Below, in pieces: positions 43,275 to 51,768 of a DNA stretch of 64,000 nucleotides. Location: positions 1 to 64,000 of the forward strand of contig CBINBI010000007.1 in the NCBI GenBank assembly GCA_966248875.1. Reading direction: 5' to 3'. The stretch comes from Dokdonella_A sp966248875. Lineage in GTDB: Bacteria; Pseudomonadota; Gammaproteobacteria; Xanthomonadales; Rhodanobacteraceae. The notes beneath the pieces were generated by a model that searched no databases, was not told where the DNA came from, and was given only the letters and a program-made list of their open reading frames with translations. The first letter of the stretch is position 1, and each line of letters opens with the position of its first letter. A program made the translations under genes and the position numbers.

Positions 43275-43909
43275 CAGCCGCGGCTCGCCAGCGTCTGGAG
43301 ATCCGCCGCGATCTTCGCCGCGTCGAACGGCGGGCGGAACAGGCCGAGCTCGCGCCCTTGGGGATCGATGATGACCACCGATGCGCTGTGATCGACGCTG
43401 TAATCGCCCTTGTCCGTCGGCTCGCGCGAATAGACGAGCCCGAGCGCGCGCGTGAGCCGCGTCAGCTCCTCGTCTGTGCCGGTCGCCGCGACGAACCTCG
43501 CATTGAAATAGCCGACGTATTTCGCGAGTTGCTCGGGCGTGTCGCGCGCCGGGTCGACCGAGACGAAATCGAAACGCACGCGATCCGCGGCGCCGGCTGC
43601 TTCGAGCCTGGCCCAGACCTGCTTGAACGTCGCCAGCGTGGTCGGGCAGACGTCGGGGCAGTTCGTGTAGCCGAAGAACGCGACGGTCCAGCCGCCTTTC
43701 CAGTCGGCCAGCGTCAGCGCGCTGCCGTCCGCGCGAGTCAGGCGGAAGTCCGGCAGCGCGCGCGGCGCGGGATAGAGCACGGCTGCTTCGAGTTCCGGCA
43801 TCGCCGGCGCGAACATGCGGCTGCCGAGCCACAGCCCGACGGCGGCTGCCGCGGCGGCGATCAGGATCACAGTGGTCGCCGAAACGCGGCCGGCGCGGAA
43901 GGAAGACAT
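43274..43909 (-). CDS. SCO1/SenC family copper chaperone
   Basis: 211-residue membrane-anchored thioredoxin-fold protein that helps assemble the CuA site of cytochrome oxidase. An N-terminal transmembrane helix (about 10-30) precedes the copper-binding C84-P-D-V-C88 and the conserved His in YSVDHSASVV. DFRLTRADGSALTLADWKG is the usual start of the domain. The ATG chosen gives the membrane anchor directly; upstream in-frame sequence overlaps the divergent prmB region. No oxidase genes are nearby; it is paired with psd. Confidence 0.92.
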   Translation of the reverse strand: MSSFRAGRVSATTVILIAAAAAAVGLWLGSRMFAPAMPELEAAVLYPAPRALPDFRLTRADGSALTLADWKGGWTVAFFGYTNCPDVCPTTLATFKQVWARLEAAGAADRVRFDFVSVDPARDTPEQLAKYVGYFNARFVAATGTDEELTRLTRALGLVYSREPTDKGDYSVDHSASVVIIDPQGRELGLFRPPFDAAKIAADLQTLASRG

Positions 43910-44018
43910 GAGGCAATTATAGGCGTCGCCGGCGGCACGCCGCCTCGCGCAGTTCTCGGGTCCGATCCGGGCGGCGTTTGCACATATACTCTCCAGCCCT
44001 TCGCAACGACGGCAGCGC

Positions 44019-44942
44019 GTGACCACCGAGCTTTCCACGATCGTCGATTTCATCCGCTACGGCGCCAGCCGCTTCGGCGCAGCCGGGCTCGCCTTCGGTC
44101 ACAGCTACGACAACGCGATCGACGAAGCGACGCACCTCGTGCTGCACGCGCTGCACCTGCCGCACGACCTGTCGCCGGCGTACGGACAGGCGCGGCTGAC
44201 GGCGGCGGAAAAACAGCGCGTGCTCGATCTGATCGACCGGCGCATCGACGAGCACAAGCCGGTCGCCTATCTCACCGGCACGGCCTGGTTCGCGGGTCTT
44301 CAGTTCAAGTCCGACACGCGCGCGCTGGTGCCGCGCTCGCCGATCGCGGAGCTGATCCAGGGCGGCTTCTCGCCGTGGCTGGACGACCGCAATGTCAGGA
44401 TGGCGCTCGATCTCTGCACCGGCTCGGGTTGCATCGGCATCGCGATGGCCGTGCACAATCCGGAGTGGCAGGTCGACCTCGCCGACATCAGCGAGGAAGC
44501 GCTGTCGCTCGCGCGCGAGAACATCGAATACCAGGACGTCACCGACCGCGTGCGCGCGATACGCTCCGACCTGTTCGAAGGCCTTTCGGGCAGGCGCTAC
44601 GATCTCATCGTCAGCAATCCGCCCTATGTCAGCGAGCAGGAATACGACGCGCTGCCGCCCGAATACAGCCACGAGCCGGCGCTAGGCTTGCGCGCCGGTG
44701 CCGACGGACTGGATTTCGCGCTGCGCATTCTCGCCGGCGCGGCCGATCACCTGACCGACGAAGGCGTGCTCGTGGTCGAGGTCGGCGAGAGCGAGAAGGC
44801 GCTGGTGAAACTGCTGCCCGACGTGCCGTTCAACTGGATCGAGTTCGCCGTCGGGCAGATGGGCGTGTTCGTGCTGGATCGGGATGATCTCGTGGAGCAC
44901 GCGGCGGCCATTCGCACGGCGGCGAAGGCACGCGCGAAATGA
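44019..44942 (+). CDS. prmB: Ribosomal protein L3 N5-glutamine methyltransferase
   Basis: SAM-dependent methyltransferase (307 residues) modifying a glutamine of ribosomal protein L3. It has the HemK/PrmB layout: an N-terminal helical domain, PVAYLTGTAWFAGLQF, motif I ALDLCTGSGCIGIAMA and the catalytic SNPPYVSEQEYD. The substrate assignment rests on the N-terminal region and the 300-residue length typical of PrmB rather than PrmC. The start is GTG; a TATACT element at 43985-43990 would place transcription about 25 bp upstream. Divergent from SCO-psd. Confidence 0.93.
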   Translation: MTTELSTIVDFIRYGASRFGAAGLAFGHSYDNAIDEATHLVLHALHLPHDLSPAYGQARLTAAEKQRVLDLIDRRIDEHKPVAYLTGTAWFAGLQFKSDTRALVPRSPIAELIQGGFSPWLDDRNVRMALDLCTGSGCIGIAMAVHNPEWQVDLADISEEALSLARENIEYQDVTDRVRAIRSDLFEGLSGRRYDLIVSNPPYVSEQEYDALPPEYSHEPALGLRAGADGLDFALRILAGAADHLTDEGVLVVEVGESEKALVKLLPDVPFNWIEFAVGQMGVFVLDRDDLVEHAAAIRTAAKARAK

Positions 44943-44970
44943 GCTGACGAAAGCGGCCCGAAGCAAGAAT

Positions 44971-45025
44971 CGTCGTCCGCGGGAATGGGAACGAGCCCTC
45001 CCGGGCCGCTTTCGCGGGAACGACG
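44971..45025. repeat. REP-like inverted-repeat element, short copy
   Basis: Starts CGTCGT..GCGGGAA and ends TTCGCGGGAACGACG, about 55 bp. A shortened relative of the copies at 46154 and 52986. Its right end is 22 bp before the aroC start codon. Confidence 0.7.
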
Positions 45026-45047
45026 TAGTCGGATGTTGGCGGGAAAC

Positions 45048-46151
45048 GTGTCGAGCAACTCCTTCGGAAAACTCTTCACCGTCACGACCTTCGGCGAGAG
45101 CCATGGTCCGGCGATCGGCTGCGTGATCGACGGCTGCCCGCCCGGGCTCGCGATTGCGGCCGAGGATTTCCGGCGCGACCTCGTCCGGCGCGCGACGGGC
45201 AAATCGCGCTACACCTCGCAGCGTCACGAAGCCGACGACGTCGAGATTCTCTCGGGCGTGTTCGAAGGGAAGACGACCGGCACGCCGATCGCGCTGCTGA
45301 TCCGCAACACCGACGCGCGCTCGAAGGATTACGACGACCTCGCTGACACGTTCCGGCCCGGCCACGCCGACTACACGTATCTGCAGAAATATGGCGTGCG
45401 CGATCATCGCGGCGGCGGGCGCGCGTCGGCTCGCGAGACCACGATGCGCGTGGCGGCTGCGGTGATCGCGAAGAAATGGCTGGCGGAAAAATACGCCGTG
45501 CGCGTGCGCGGCCATCTCGCCCGGATCGGCGACATCGAGCCGCGCCGGTTCGACTGGGACGCCGTCGAGACGAATCCGTTCTTCTGGCCCGATGCCGCCA
45601 TGGTGCCCGAACTGGAAAGCTACATCATGGCCTTGCGCAAGTCCGGCGATTCGGTCGGCGCGCTCGTCACCGTCGTCGCCGACGGCGTGCCGCCGGGCTG
45701 GGGCGAGCCGGTGTACGGAAAGCTCGACGGCGACCTCGCCTCGGCGCTGATGTCGATCAACGCGGTGAAGGGTGTCGAAATCGGCGCCGGGTTCGCGTCG
45801 GTGGCGCAGAAAGGCAGCGAGCATCGCGACGAGATGACACCACAGGGATTCCTCTCGAACCATGCCGGCGGCATCCTTGGCGGCATATCGAGCGGACAGC
45901 CGATTGTCGCGTCGATCGCGCTGAAACCGACATCCAGCATCCTGATCCCAGGCCGCAGCGTGAATTTCGCCGGCGAGCCCGTCGACATCGTCACCAAGGG
46001 CCGGCACGACCCGTGCGTCGGCATCCGGGCGACGCCGATCGCCGAAGCAATGGTGGCGCTGGTGCTGATGGATCACGCGCTGCGGCACCGCGCGCAGTGC
46101 GGCGATGTCGGTGCCATGTCGCCGCGCATCCCAGGCGAGGTGGAAAAGTAG
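45048..46151 (+). CDS. aroC: Chorismate synthase
   Basis: FMN-dependent last enzyme of the shikimate pathway (367 residues), converting EPSP to chorismate. Signatures are FGESHGPAIGCVIDGCPPG, RHEADDVEILSGVFEGKTTGTP, GVRDHRGGGRASARET and the C-terminal GRHDPCVGIRATPIAEAMVA. The start is placed at GTG because the next residues, SSNSFGKLFTVTTFGESHG, are the usual beginning of xanthomonad AroC; an ATG 15 bp upstream is possible. A REP-like element sits just in front, so the leader is partly repeat-derived. First gene of a biosynthetic block. Confidence 0.95.
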   Translation: MSSNSFGKLFTVTTFGESHGPAIGCVIDGCPPGLAIAAEDFRRDLVRRATGKSRYTSQRHEADDVEILSGVFEGKTTGTPIALLIRNTDARSKDYDDLADTFRPGHADYTYLQKYGVRDHRGGGRASARETTMRVAAAVIAKKWLAEKYAVRVRGHLARIGDIEPRRFDWDAVETNPFFWPDAAMVPELESYIMALRKSGDSVGALVTVVADGVPPGWGEPVYGKLDGDLASALMSINAVKGVEIGAGFASVAQKGSEHRDEMTPQGFLSNHAGGILGGISSGQPIVASIALKPTSSILIPGRSVNFAGEPVDIVTKGRHDPCVGIRATPIAEAMVALVLMDHALRHRAQCGDVGAMSPRIPGEVEK

Positions 46152-46153
46152 CT

Positions 46154-46232
46154 CGCCGTCACCGCGAAAGCGGACGCTGCGCCTTCGTCGGCTGGAGCAG
46201 GGGCGCTGGGTTCCCCGCTTTCGGAACGACGA
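46154..46232. repeat. REP-like inverted-repeat element, full copy (reverse orientation)
   Basis: About 79 bp between aroC and asd. Read in reverse, it aligns along its whole length with the copy at 52986-53065, sharing the terminal CGTCGTTCCG..AAGCGGG and the central CTGCTCCAGCCG. Confidence 0.82.
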
Positions 46233-46258
46233 AGTACAAAAGGAAAACTCCGAGGTCC

Positions 46259-47281
46259 ATGGCAGACAAAACCTTCAACATCGCCATCGCCGGCGCCACC
46301 GGTGCCGTCGGCGCGGCTCTGCTCACGATTCTCAAGGAACGCAAATTCCCGGTCGGCGAGCTCGTTCCGCTCGCGAGCGAGCGCTCGGCCGGCAGCAAGG
46401 TCGGTTTCGGCAGCCGTGAAATCACCGTGCGCGATCTCGCCGGCTACGACTTCGACGGCATCGACATCGCGTTCTTTTCAGCCGGCGGCTCGGTCTCGCG
46501 CGAGCACGTGCCGCGCGCCGCCGCGGCCGGCGCGGTCGTGATCGACAACACGTCGGAGTTCCGCTACCAGCCGGATGTGCCGCTCGTGATCAGCGAAGTC
46601 AATCCGCACGCGATCGAGCGGCACGCCGCGCGCGGCATCATCGCGAATCCGAACTGCTCGACGATGCAGATGCTGGTCGCGCTGGCGCCGATCCATCGCA
46701 CGGCCGGCATCGAGCGCATCAACGTGGCGACCTACCAGTCGGTTTCCGGCACGGGACATCGTGCGCTCGAGGAACTGGGCCGGCAGACTGCCTCGCTGCT
46801 CAATTTCCAGGACATCAGGCCGGAGATCTATCCGGTGCAGATCGCGTTCAACGTGATCCCGCACGGCGGCGACTTCACCGACAACGGCTACACGATGGAG
46901 GAGATGAAGATCGTCTGGGAGACGCGCAAGATCCTCGAGGACGAGTCGATCCAGGTGAATCCGACCTCGGTGCGCGTGCCGGTCTTCTACGGGCATTCCG
47001 AGGCCGTGCACATCGAGACCAGGCGGAAGATCACGGCCGACGAGGCGCGCGCATTGCTCGCGGAGGCTCCCGGCGTCATCGTCGTCGACGAGCGCAAGGC
47101 CGGCGGCTACCCGACGCCCGTCACGCACGCGGCCGGCAAGGACGCGGTCTTCGTCGGCCGCATCCGCGAGGACATCTCGCATCCGCGCGGGCTCGACCTC
47201 TGGATCGTCGCCGACAACATCCGGAAGGGCGCGGCGCTCAACGCGGTGCAGATCGCGGAAATCCTGGCCGGGACGCTGTAA
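46259..47281 (+). CDS. asd: Aspartate-semialdehyde dehydrogenase
   Basis: NADPH-dependent enzyme (340 residues) at the branch to lysine, methionine, threonine and diaminopimelate. The Rossmann motif IAIAGATGAVGAALL, active-site Cys in ANPNCSTMQM, and EAVHIETRRKIT are present. The start is the ATG with GAGG directly upstream; an open frame continues far upstream only because of GC bias. The REP-like element ends 26 bp before it. A hairpin with T-rich end follows the gene. Confidence 0.95.
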   Translation: MADKTFNIAIAGATGAVGAALLTILKERKFPVGELVPLASERSAGSKVGFGSREITVRDLAGYDFDGIDIAFFSAGGSVSREHVPRAAAAGAVVIDNTSEFRYQPDVPLVISEVNPHAIERHAARGIIANPNCSTMQMLVALAPIHRTAGIERINVATYQSVSGTGHRALEELGRQTASLLNFQDIRPEIYPVQIAFNVIPHGGDFTDNGYTMEEMKIVWETRKILEDESIQVNPTSVRVPVFYGHSEAVHIETRRKITADEARALLAEAPGVIVVDERKAGGYPTPVTHAAGKDAVFVGRIREDISHPRGLDLWIVADNIRKGAALNAVQIAEILAGTL

Positions 47282-47358
47282 GGTCCGCGGCTCGCAGCGC
47301 ACCGGCCAGCGCCGGGTGCGGCCCCGCACGATGAAAGGGCCGTGCCGGGGCCGGCTGG

Positions 47359-47390
47359 AACGGGAAATGCGACGCCGTTTCCCGTTTCTT
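47359..47390 (+). terminator. Candidate terminator after asd
   Basis: AACGGGAAA (47359-47367) pairs perfectly with TTTCCCGTT (47378-47386) across a 10-nt loop, followed by TCTT. It lies immediately before the fimV promoter candidate. Confidence 0.6.
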
Positions 47391-47416
47391 GCGAAATCGT
47401 ATCTGTAATATATAGT
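47389..47416 (+). promoter_or_regulatory. Sigma-70-like promoter of fimV
   Basis: TTGCGA (47389-47394), 16-bp spacer, TATAGT (47411-47416), in the most AT-rich stretch of this region, about 100 bp upstream of the fimV ATG. A second TATAAG lies at 47428. Confidence 0.5.
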
Positions 47417-47518
47417 TACGATTGTGTTATAAGCCCGTTTCGAGATAATTCGCCAGCTTTGCCGGTGCCGGAGCCGATCCCGTAGCCGGTCGCAGATGCC
47501 TGTTGGGGGGCCATCCAG

Positions 47519-50167
47519 ATGAAACGACCGCTGCAGTTGCCGCTCGCGATCGCGCTCGCGATGAGCGGAACGGACGCCCTCGCATTGGGGCTGGGCACGA
47601 TTCACGTCAATTCCAAGCTCAATCAGCCGCTGGACGCAGAGATCCCGGTGATCCAGGGCACCGCGGGCGAAGCCGAGGGTCTGCTCGTGCAGCTCGCTGC
47701 CGCGGAGGATTTCGACCGCGTCGGGCTGAACCGCTCTCGGCTCTCGGTGCCGCTGGAGTTCTCGCTGGTCAAGGGTGCCAGCGGCAATCTCGTGATCAAG
47801 GTCACCAGCAAGGAGATCGTCCGCGAGCCGTTCCTCGACTTCCTGGTCGAAGCGAACTGGCCGAAGGGCCGCCTGCTGCGCGAGTACACGGTCCTGCTCG
47901 ATCCGCCCGTGATGGCGCCGGCGAGCGGCACCGCCGTCACCTCGGCGGCAAAGACGAGCGAGCGCGCCAAGACGCAGCCTCTGCCGGAATCGAAGCCGAA
48001 GGCGGCATCGAAGCCGGCGCCTGCCTCCGTCGCAGCCGCGCCGCGTGGAGCGGCGCCCGTCAGGCCCGCGCCGGCGACGCCAGCGCCGAAACGCCAGGCC
48101 GGCTCCGGCGAGTACACGGTGGAAGCCGGCGACACGCTGTCCGGCATCGCACGCGACGTGCGGCCGGACGAGTCGACCAACATCAATCAGATGATGCTGG
48201 CGCTGTTCCAGCAGAATCCGGAGGCGTTCTACAAGGACAATATCAACGCGCTCAAGCGCGGCGCGATCCTGCGCATTCCGACGGCCGACCAGATCAAGGC
48301 CGTGGGCTCCGCCCGCGAAGCCGCGGCACAGGTGCGCGCGCAGATCGAGGACTGGCGCGGCGCTGCGGCGGCAAAGCCGACGCTGGTCGCCGATACCGGC
48401 GCGACACCTGCGCCCGAGCCCAAGCCATCCGCGAAGCCGGCAAGCAGCAGCACGTCGACCGCGAGCGCCGGCAAGAAACCGGTGACGGGCGAGCGGCTCG
48501 AGCTCGTCCCGCCGAAGGCCGGCAAGGATTCGGTCGCGGCCGCCGATCGCCCGGGCAGCGGCAGCAGCGCCTCCGCCGGCTCGGCATCGACGACCGAGCT
48601 GAAGGCCGAGCTCGCCCGCGCTCGGGAAGCGCTGGCCAGCCGCGAGCAGGAAGCGAACGAGCTGAAGTCGCGCGTCAAGGATCTCGAGGAGACCAAGAGC
48701 AAAACCGACCGTCTGCTGTCCCTCAAGGATTCCGAGATCGCCGATCTCCAGCGCAAGCTGAAGGAGCTTCAGGAACAGCAGGACAAGGCGGCCTCGAAGT
48801 CGACGGCCTCCACCACGATCGCGACCGCGACGCCGCCGGCGGCCACGAAGGAAACGCCGTCGACGCCTGCCACGCCTGCGGCCACCGCAGGCAAGGACAC
48901 GGAGAAGGTCTCGAAGGAAGACATCTGGGGCACGGCCTCCTCGACGCCGGAAGCCAAGCCGTCGGAAACGACGACGGCCTCGGCCACGCCAGCAGACACG
49001 ACGCCTGCTTCCGCGGAATCGACGCCGTCTGAAGCGACGTCGACACCGGCTGCAACGCCGTCCGCGACATCGGACGCCTCGCCTTCGACGTCCGCGCCTG
49101 CAACGCTGTCCTCGGACACATCGCCATCGGCGACACAGACGCCGTCGCCGACCGCGACGACGACACCGGCGCCTGTTGCGGCCACCGCGACGCCTTCACC
49201 TTCCACGTCCACTCCAGCGTCCTCGCCGGCGAAGCCGACGGCGAGCACGACCGCGGCGGTCAAGCCCGATGCGAAGACGAAGATCCAGCCGCTCCCTCCG
49301 CGCACGACCGCGTGGTACGAGCAGTCCTGGGTGAAGCCGGCCGCGATCGGTGCCGGAGCGCTGCTGCTGCTCGCGGCGCTGCTCGGCCTGCGCAAGCGCA
49401 AGAGCGCCGTCGCGACGGAGCGCACCTCGATCGCCGGCGAATTCGGCGACTCGCCCATTCGCGACAGCGCCGCCCGCGCGACCGCCGCGTCGGAAGAGCA
49501 GGCGCTGCGTGATCAGCTCCTGCACGATCCCGGTAATCTCGGTCTGCACCTCGAGCTTCTGAGCCTGCTGTATGCCGAGCGCAACGTCGACGCGTTCGAG
49601 GATGCCGCGGCTGCGATGCACGCCTATGTCACCGACCCGCACCAGCCCGAATGGCTCGAAGCGCGCGCGCTGGGCCAGGAGCTCGCGCCGCACAATCCGC
49701 TGTTCGCCGACGAGACCGCGCGGGCCGACGCTTTCGACGATGAGGCCGTCACTGCGCAGCACGCGACGATGGACGCGTACGATCAGGAGGACGCGTACGA
49801 GCGCGGCGAGCCGTCGCCGTCGCAGGCGAGCACCGATCTCGCTTTCGATCTCGATGCGGATGTGCCGTCGGGGCAGCCAGCCGCCACACCGCCGAGCGAA
49901 GCCGCGTTCTCGTTCGACAACATTCCGCCGCTCGACTTCGGCAAGGAGGCGCGGCACGAAATCGAGATTGCCCCGCCCGCGCCGCTCCCGGTCGACGACG
50001 ACGAGTTTGCCGCGGAAGACGGCGTCGGCACCAAGCTCGATCTGGCCAAGGCCTACCTCGACATGGGCGACCCGGAAGGCGCGCGCTCGATGCTCGAGGA
50101 GGTGCTCGCCGAAGGCAACGACACACAGAAGGGGGAGGCTCGGCGCCTGATGGCCGAGATCAAGTAA
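47519..50167 (+). CDS. fimV: FimV polar landmark / type IV pilus assembly protein
   Basis: Inner-membrane protein (882 residues) that localises type IV pilus and other polar machinery. It has an N-terminal signal or anchor, the FimV N-terminal domain (LGTIHVNSKLNQPLDAEI, VPLEFSLVKG), a LysM region (about 197-265: YTVEAGDTLSGIARDV), an Ala/Pro linker and a coiled coil (about 360-425, ELKAELARAREALA). A 170-residue Thr/Ser/Ala/Pro low-complexity stretch precedes the transmembrane helix near 606-622 (AAIGAGALLLLAALLGL). The cytoplasmic acidic C-terminus ends in the FimV C-terminal motif KLDLAKAYLDMGDPEGARSMLEEVL. Complete and typical. A strong terminator follows. Confidence 0.95.
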   Translation: MKRPLQLPLAIALAMSGTDALALGLGTIHVNSKLNQPLDAEIPVIQGTAGEAEGLLVQLAAAEDFDRVGLNRSRLSVPLEFSLVKGASGNLVIKVTSKEIVREPFLDFLVEANWPKGRLLREYTVLLDPPVMAPASGTAVTSAAKTSERAKTQPLPESKPKAASKPAPASVAAAPRGAAPVRPAPATPAPKRQAGSGEYTVEAGDTLSGIARDVRPDESTNINQMMLALFQQNPEAFYKDNINALKRGAILRIPTADQIKAVGSAREAAAQVRAQIEDWRGAAAAKPTLVADTGATPAPEPKPSAKPASSSTSTASAGKKPVTGERLELVPPKAGKDSVAAADRPGSGSSASAGSASTTELKAELARAREALASREQEANELKSRVKDLEETKSKTDRLLSLKDSEIADLQRKLKELQEQQDKAASKSTASTTIATATPPAATKETPSTPATPAATAGKDTEKVSKEDIWGTASSTPEAKPSETTTASATPADTTPASAESTPSEATSTPAATPSATSDASPSTSAPATLSSDTSPSATQTPSPTATTTPAPVAATATPSPSTSTPASSPAKPTASTTAAVKPDAKTKIQPLPPRTTAWYEQSWVKPAAIGAGALLLLAALLGLRKRKSAVATERTSIAGEFGDSPIRDSAARATAASEEQALRDQLLHDPGNLGLHLELLSLLYAERNVDAFEDAAAAMHAYVTDPHQPEWLEARALGQELAPHNPLFADETARADAFDDEAVTAQHATMDAYDQEDAYERGEPSPSQASTDLAFDLDADVPSGQPAATPPSEAAFSFDNIPPLDFGKEARHEIEIAPPAPLPVDDDEFAAEDGVGTKLDLAKAYLDMGDPEGARSMLEEVLAEGNDTQKGEARRLMAEIK

Positions 50168-50213
50168 CGTCCGTTTCCGGCCGTTCGGCCGCAGCGGTTT
50201 TTTCAGCGCACGT

Positions 50214-50240
50214 GGCCCGGATCCGTCCGGGCCTTTTTTT
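50214..50240 (+). terminator. Rho-independent terminator after fimV
   Basis: GGCCCGGA pairs with TCCGGGCC around TCCG, followed by seven T residues. Separates fimV from the truA-trp unit. Confidence 0.92.
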
Positions 50241-50347
50241 CATCAACGCGGCTGGAGCACGCGTCGCGAAGCGAAAGCTTCCCGCGGACACGGGCGAAAC
50301 CCCTTCGCTTGCTACCATGCCCGTCCCGAAGACTCGCACAGAATCCA

Positions 50348-51115
50348 TTGCGCATCGCGCTCGGCATCGAATACGACGGCACCGACTTCCTCGGCTGGCA
50401 GCGCCTCTCGCACGGCTGCAGCGTGCAGGCCGCGGTCGAATCGGCCTTGTCGTTCGTCGCGGCGCACCCCGTCGAGGTGACGTGCGCGGGCCGGACCGAC
50501 GCAGGCGTGCACGCGCGCTGCCAGGTCGTGCATTTCGACACGGATGCGGAGCGCAGCGAGCGCGGCTGGACGCTGGGCGCGAATTCGCGCCTGCCGGCGA
50601 GCATCGCGGTGCGCTGGGCGATGCGGGTCCGGGACGATTTCCATGCGCGCTACAGCGCACGCGCGCGGCGCTATCGCTACCGCATCGTCAATCGCCCGGT
50701 GCGCCCTGCACTCGACGCACGGTACGCGGCCTGGGAGCGCGTGCCGCTGGACGTCGCGGCGATGAGCGCCGCGGCCACCGCGCTGATCGGCGAGCACGAT
50801 TTCAGCGCATTCCGCACGGTGGCCTGCCAGGCGAAATCGGCATCGCGCAACGTGCGCGAGATCGCGATCGCTCGCGAAGGCGAGCACGTCGTGATCGAGA
50901 TCGAGGCGAATGCGTTTCTGCACCACATGGTGCGCAACATCGTCGGCTCGCTGCTGCCGATCGGGCGCGGCGAGCAGCCGCCCGAATGGCTCGGCGTGCT
51001 GCTCGCCGGCCGTGACCGCGCCAAAGCCGGCCCGACCGCGCCGGCGGCGGGACTGACGTTCCTCGGCCCGCGCTATCCTGCGGAATGGCATCTGCCGGAC
51101 GAGGTTCGCCTGTGA
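50348..51115 (+). CDS. truA: tRNA pseudouridine(38-40) synthase TruA
   Basis: 255-residue enzyme isomerising uridines in the tRNA anticodon arm. The catalytic Asp is in CAGRTDAGVHA; FRTVACQAKS and AFLHHMVRNIVG are conserved. The start is a TTG giving (M)RIALGIEYDGTDFLGWQ, the standard N-terminus; no ATG exists in frame near it. Its stop overlaps the GTG of trpF (GTGA). Confidence 0.92.
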   Translation: MRIALGIEYDGTDFLGWQRLSHGCSVQAAVESALSFVAAHPVEVTCAGRTDAGVHARCQVVHFDTDAERSERGWTLGANSRLPASIAVRWAMRVRDDFHARYSARARRYRYRIVNRPVRPALDARYAAWERVPLDVAAMSAAATALIGEHDFSAFRTVACQAKSASRNVREIAIAREGEHVVIEIEANAFLHHMVRNIVGSLLPIGRGEQPPEWLGVLLAGRDRAKAGPTAPAAGLTFLGPRYPAEWHLPDEVRL

Positions 51116-51768
51116 GAACGCGCATCAAGTTCTGCGGAATCACACGGCCCGACGACGCCCGCCGCGCCGCGGACCTCGGCGTCGATGCGGTCGGCTTCGT
51201 GTTCACGCGCGCCAGCCGGCGCTTCGTCGGCATCACGCAGGCGCGCGAGATCCGTGCGGCGCTGCCGCCGTTCGTCAGCGTGGTCGCGTTGTTCATGGAC
51301 GACGAGCCCGGCTGGATCGAGGACGTCGTATCGGCCGTCGCGCCCGATCTCCTGCAGTTTCACGGCGGCGAGCCCGACGGCTTTGCATCGATTTTTTCGC
51401 GTCCGTATGTGAAGGCGGTGCCGATGGCTTCGGTCTCCGACGTGGCGCGGCACATCGCGGCGTATCCCGGCGCTGCTGGCTTTCTGCTGGACAGCCACGC
51501 ACGCGGCGGGCAGGGCGGAACCGGCGCGCCGTTCGACTGGTCGAAAGTGCCGCCCGCGAACGGGCGCGCCTTCGTTCTCGCCGGCGGCCTCACGGCCGGG
51601 AACGTGGCGGATGCGATCGCATCCGTGCGGCCCTTCGGCGTCGACGTCTCGACCGGCATCGAATCCGCGCCCGGCATCAAGGATGCGGCGAAGATGCGCG
51701 CGTTCGTCGCCGCCGTCCGCGGCGCCGACGCTGCGCAGGTCGCTCGAGACAGATCCGCACGGACATGA
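51112..51768 (+). CDS. trpF: Phosphoribosylanthranilate isomerase
   Basis: 218-residue TIM barrel catalysing the Amadori rearrangement in tryptophan synthesis. The general-base Cys is in IKFCGITRPDDA; the general-acid Asp is in FGVDVSTGIE, and LQFHGGEPDGF and LAGGLTAGNV are typical. The GTG start overlaps truA, and its TGA overlaps the ATG of trpB (ATGA). Confidence 0.95.
   Translation: MRTRIKFCGITRPDDARRAADLGVDAVGFVFTRASRRFVGITQAREIRAALPPFVSVVALFMDDEPGWIEDVVSAVAPDLLQFHGGEPDGFASIFSRPYVKAVPMASVSDVARHIAAYPGAAGFLLDSHARGGQGGTGAPFDWSKVPPANGRAFVLAGGLTAGNVADAIASVRPFGVDVSTGIESAPGIKDAAKMRAFVAAVRGADAAQVARDRSART

Noticed and set aside
45476..46258. In-frame extension upstream of asd overlapping aroC
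   Set aside because: It reads aroC in a wrong frame and crosses the REP-like element; the ATG at 46259 gives the canonical N-terminus.
48800..49270. Thr/Ser/Ala/Pro-rich stretch of fimV as a possible foreign insertion or repeat expansion
   Set aside because: Low-complexity linkers before the transmembrane helix are normal in FimV proteins, and codon use is like the rest of the gene.
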